DNA from: Monodelphis domestica
Lineage: Eukaryota; Chordata; Mammalia; Didelphimorphia; Didelphidae
Assembly: GCF_027887165.1 (NCBI RefSeq)
Contig: NC_077228.1
Coordinates: 428,845,957 to 428,909,956 of the forward strand
Length of the DNA stretch: 64,000 nucleotides
Reading direction: 5' to 3'
A program made the position numbers and the translations under genes. The notes below the pieces were generated by a model. That model made no database searches. It saw nothing but the letters and a program-made list of their open reading frames with translations, and was not told where the DNA came from. Within the stretch, counting starts at the first letter, position 1. Every line of letters starts with the position of its first letter. Shown here piece by piece: positions 59,740-64,000 of the stretch.

Positions 59740-61310
59740 ATCTTTCAGTTGAATTTTGTTTTATTTTTTCTGGCACTCTATTCTTTGGTCATTTTGATAG
59801 GTATGGCACTGAATTAATTTAGTTAGTATTATCATTTGTATTATGTTGTCTTGGCCAACACATAAGCAATTAATATTTGTTCCATTATTTAGATGTCTTT
59901 TTTTGTGTGAAGCATGTTTTGTAATTATGTTCTTGTCGCTCTTTTATGTGTCTTGGCAGGTAGACTCCTAAGTATCTGATGTTGTCCACAGTTATTTTAA
60001 ATGGAATTGCTCTTTCTCTTCATTCCAGATTTTGTTGGCAATATTTAGAAATGCTGATTTGTGTAGTTTTATTTTATATTCTACGATTTGGCTAAAATTT
60101 TTCATTGTTTCTACTAATTTTTTAGTTGATTGTCTTCAGTTGAGTCATGGAGAATGAGTGAAGGTGCAGCCATTAGTATAAGGGGTAACCAAGGAGGCCA
60201 TGTCATCAGGGGAAGCTAGACTTCAGGAAGAGATAGTAAATGGAATTAGTGGGATAGGAAAAGATTTAAGGTGAAGGAAAATCTTATCTCTGAAATAGGC
60301 ATTGCAAATGGCATGGTGGAAGGGGAGTAAGTAAACCATAATATCTGCAAAAAGTTATAGTTTCGTTTGTTTACTTGGTCTGTTATTCCTTCAATTTCTT
60401 TTTCTTGTCTTATTGCTCTACCTAGCAATTCTAGTATAGTATTGAATAATAATGGTAATATTGGATATCTTTGCTTCACCTCTCATCTTATTGAATGAAA
60501 AGGCTTCTAGTTTTTCCCCATTACTTGATGACATTTGCTCATGGTTTTAGATAGTTTCTACTTATTTTAATAATCGCTCCACTTTTTCCTGTACTTTTTA
60601 AAGTTGTGGTTTTTTTTTTTAATAAAAGGAACATGTTAATTTTGCCTAAGCATTATCATTGATAAAGATCATAAATTTTTGTTGTTTTTGTTTGATGTGG
60701 TCAGTTATGTTCATAGTTTTTGTTAATACTGAACCAGAGATGCATTCATATTATCATCTAATATGGCCATAGTATACTATCTTTGTGATAAATTGATAGT
60801 ATTTTGTTTAAAAACTATAGCATCAGTATTCATTAAGTTTTGGATGCTTCCAGTGTAGTATGATCCAGGGAAAGGTCTGGTCACTGCCCTCCTGTTCTGT
60901 CCTTACCCAGGTAGGACTCTTGCACCCTCATAAGTAGTACCAGGCCTCTTAGCCCTGAAACTGGGTAATGGACAATAAGCTGCCAGTGGCACCCATTCCT
61001 GCTTGTAGTACAGTATTTTCCTGGAATCTCTTTCTGACAAGATGTTCATTTTTCTTGCTGTCCCTAGGTATTGAGCTGCTTCCACTGCACTGTGCATGCC
61101 TGGCCAGTTCTCACCTAAGTGTCTGTCAATCTCTCTGTCTTCTTAAGTTGCACTGAGCTGGAAAAATGACTTGCTGTAGATTTTAACTGGTGTCCTGCCC
61201 AGAATTCAGTTTGATGTATTTTTAGGTTGTTTTGGAGGGAACATAATGGGAGAACTCATCAAATTGCTTGGCTTCACTTTGCCATCCTGGCTCCTCCCTC
61301 TGTAGTTAAC
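59740..61310 (-). mobile_element. L1 LINE, antisense, internally deleted
   Basis: 59740-60840 is the complement of L1 ORF2: 'ggcaggtagactcctaagta', 'ttttagttgattgtct', 'aatatctgcaaaaagttata', 'tattgaataataatggtaat', 'gatgtggtcagttatgttca'. 60845-61310 resembles the complement of a marsupial L1 5' leader, ending 'tttgccatcctggctcctcc' (the sense start would read ggaggagccaggatggcaaa). ORF1 and most of the ORF2 front are missing between the two. A block of about 190 bp at 60137-60326 interrupts the ORF2 part. ORF2 identity is firm; the 5' leader assignment is less so. Confidence 0.8.
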
Positions 61311-61748
61311 TATTGAAGCCAAGTTTATATTATATGTGGAGGTTAGCAGTGAAAAGAGAGGGAAAAAAAGTTTTGAACAACCCCCCTGAGAATGAGTTAC
61401 AGATCCTGAGAAATCTGTAAAGATAGAAAAATTGTTAACTAACCCAGAGAATCCAGTTCATATACAGAAATGTATGAACATTTCACTTAATAGAAATCAA
61501 CTCTAATATGAAAGTCAAGAATGATATTTCCCTGACCAGTTGTCTATCAGTGCTAGAGGTCTCATTGCTCTCATCTTCCTACTAGAGCAGCTACTAAGCC
61601 TAGCCAACTGCAGAAATTTCTGTTTTGGAATTCAATCCCTCTGTGAAAATTCTTGCATCTTTTTATTATTTGTGCCTTAGATCTTTCTTTTTCTTAAAAA
61701 TCGTATTGCCCAACCTGGCTTCCCACCCCTCTTTCCTCCCCCTTCCTG
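61311..61748 (+). other. No recognised feature
   Basis: No element or exon signal recognised. Confidence 0.4.
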
Positions 61749-61767
61749 CCCCCCCCCCCCCCCCCCC
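61749..61767. repeat. Homopolymer, 19 C
   Basis: Nineteen consecutive Cs at the end of a CT-rich segment (61720-61748). Confidence 0.9.
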
Positions 61768-63667
61768 GACATGCTGGCACTACTGGTTGTTCTGTAGTCA
61801 TATCAATGAGGACAAGGACAAAGATGAGTCTTCTGCTCCTTAAGGGATGGCTAGAACCTTTGCAATAGGGAGAAGTGTTGAGCCTGGTTCTCTTCATGGG
61901 TAGAATCCAAACTGCTACTTTCATCTTAAGGACTGGCACAGAGTTGTGGGGAAGGTGGAAAAGAGAGAAGCTGCCATTTTTTAAAAAATATAAGCTTTGG
62001 AAAGAAAGTCTTTCACAAGCCCCTTGTTCAGTTGATCCTTCTCCACAGTCTGTTCTTTTGGTTGAGCAGGTAGATTTTTCTCCTTAAAATAGGTTTCATG
62101 CAGATAAAGCATTTTCAAAAAAACAGTTAGGTTCAATCCAAGAAAAAAAAGTGGTGAAGGCATCAGTGGAGGCTGAAGAGTTAAAAGAGATGAAATGTAA
62201 TGTGTTGACATGCTGCTGAAAAAGTATATTTCTCTAGCAGGCAGTATGAATAGTACCCAGAGATAATTTGGAATATAATCCTTGAAACAGGAATTAATGG
62301 TTTTAATTTTTCTGTCATTTTTAAAAATCTTGACTGTCTTGGATGAACTTCAGATATTTCATTTTACACCTAGACCACTGTCAAGATATAGTCCACACTT
62401 GTCAGAAACAGATGCAAGTAAGCTTTTTATTATACAGAACAAGATATGGACTTATATTTTTGCCCTAAAATGAACTTTTTAGTCTGGGTATGTTGCATCC
62501 ACACAAATAAATGAGTTGTCCTTAATTTTCTTCAGAATATTTTTCAGCCTAAACTTAACAATCACAATATAGTGAACATTTCTGTATACATAATGGATCA
62601 GGAAAAAAAGATTATGCAAGGAACTCGGATCTCTATTATTCATAGCTTGCTTTTTTTTTGTTTAAAGATATAACAAATTGAAATATGTAACTTTAAAAGT
62701 TGACCTATCTGATTCTTTCTGATGACCTTACTTCTTTTCTCTTTTGTATCTTTTAAATGTTTCAATAATCTTTTCTCTTGACTACCCTATTCCTATTCCA
62801 TACATAGTCCATTTTAAACTCACTCCCAAATTGAAAAGAAAAAAATATAGGAAAACCTTTGTAACATTAATAGCATGTTAACTCTTCATTTTAACTCTTG
62901 CTGCAATGTTAATTGAAGCTTTCTGTCACTTTTCCAATTGTCTTTAAATCAGTGTACTCATTTGGAACTTAAATTTGATGGCAATAGAATACTATAATAA
63001 CTAAATGTTTAATTTAAAATATAATGCTTGATTAGAATATCCTAAAATGTTTTCAAAGAGAAAACCTTTTCATTTTACTTGTGCATTTGATTATAGAATA
63101 GTTTTATTACAGTTTAGGTGTTGTAATTGATTAATGACTTTAAATGTTGGTTTTAAAAATTACCAGAAGTCTCACACTGACTTAAGAATAAGTTACAGCC
63201 ATAAAGAAGCAGAAGCTTTTTATAAGTGTCTATACAGAATTTACTCAAATGGAATTATCTCATCAATTTGGATATTAATGAAGATGATAATCCATTCATT
63301 TCTGCCTAATTTGTATAACCTTGATCCATATACTCTCATAAATTTGCTATATAGAGTCCTCCCTTTCTCCTGACAAAAATTTGTGATTAGTTTTTAACTC
63401 TTTAAAATATTTATTATGTTAAAGTTTCCAGGTATCACTCTCCCCATCTCCCTGTTGTGATGATTAAAATAGTTGGAGTCTTAAACTGTGGCAGATAAAA
63501 GAGTGTTTGGCTTAAATTATGACTGCAGAAATATGGTTTCAAGACAGTGTTTTGTTTTAAATCAAAATATAAGGTGGTCACCAGGGGAAAATTCCCAAAC
63601 ATGAAATATATCCAAGTCAACTGGGTTTTATAGAGATTTTAATTAATGCAAATGAGGGATTAAAGAA

Positions 63668-63669
<2 letters not shown>
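61768..63669 (+). other. Repeat-poor distal intron stretch
   Basis: About 1.9 kb with no element I can name. Short frames (61875-62087, 62282-62473, 63134-63373) lack domains and convincing splice boundaries. Confidence 0.45.

Positions 63670-63708
<39 letters not shown>
63670..63708. repeat. (GA)n dinucleotide microsatellite
   Basis: About 19 GA units. Shorter GA runs recur at 63871-63882 and 63921-63930, and a GT/ATGT run lies at 63811-63832. Confidence 0.95.
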
Positions 63709-63709
<1 letters not shown>

Positions 63710-64000
63710 ACTACAAAGATAGCTATTCTAAATATTTTAATACATATAGGTTCTTTTCCTTTGATACACCTTAGGAAACCTAGTAGTGGTATTTCTGGGT
63801 CATGGCGGGCGGGTGTGTGTATGTGTATGTGCGCAATTTTATAACTCTTATTTTTACACATTTTTCCACAGAGAGAGAGAAAGGGAATAATGAGAGAAAA
63901 AAAAGCTAGGCCAGCTTTAAGAGAGAGAGATCAGTCAGTCTTCAATCCACTCACCACAAGATTTGCCCCAAGCTAGATTTTAGTGTTCAGAGAGACACTA

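Overview
The window looks like marsupial nuclear DNA: AT-rich, intron-like and intergenic sequence with many old interspersed repeats. The assignment rests on repeats recognised by eye, not by a database search. They are tRNA-headed SINEs with a 'gccttagaaccaatac...ttctaaggcagaaggt' tail (MAR1-like), an RTE/BovB-class LINE, a SINE whose tail resembles that LINE's 3' end, very abundant and long L2 copies, MIR/THER1-type SINEs, and an L1 whose 5' end resembles marsupial L1 leaders. Which marsupial it is cannot be told from sequence reading alone.

Layout. 1-32.4 kb is apparently intergenic or distal upstream sequence. It holds SINE/MIR/L2 fragments, a 1.4 kb RTE/BovB copy (2.1-3.5 kb) and two LTR-like stretches of low confidence (3.5-4.0 and 25.3-26.1 kb). 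32.4-33.6 kb becomes GC-richer and then strongly purine-rich on the + strand, ending in a 156-bp pure GA microsatellite. 33.64-34.64 kb is the only clear CpG island. It contains a YY1-type GCCATATT element, a TCTCGCG motif, a GC-rich ATG-free leader with (CTG)11 and GGC repeats, and a good splice donor at 34300/34301. I read this as the promoter and noncoding first exon of a + strand gene whose coding exons lie beyond the window. I could not identify the gene.

34.3-64 kb would then be its long first intron. The first 3 kb after the exon has no repeats I recognise. The distal half is crowded with L2 copies in both orientations, often nested (47.2-50.5 kb sense; 50.8-51.8 and 57.0-59.7 kb antisense), plus MAR1-like SINEs, a hAT-like fragment, an antisense L1 with a deleted middle (59.7-61.3 kb), and two 19-base G/C homopolymers.

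No convincing protein-coding exon is present. The reading frames available are short or low-complexity, lack an ATG, or lie inside retroelement remnants. I see no tRNA, rRNA or other structured RNA gene and no CRISPR array. I found no clear new biological system. The points most worth checking are the promoter architecture, a diverged 120-bp duplication pair at 52.1/53.3 kb, a 108-bp LINE-tail insertion with a perfect 17-bp target-site duplication, and two unexplained blocks interrupting LINE copies (48.7-49.25 and 60.14-60.33 kb).
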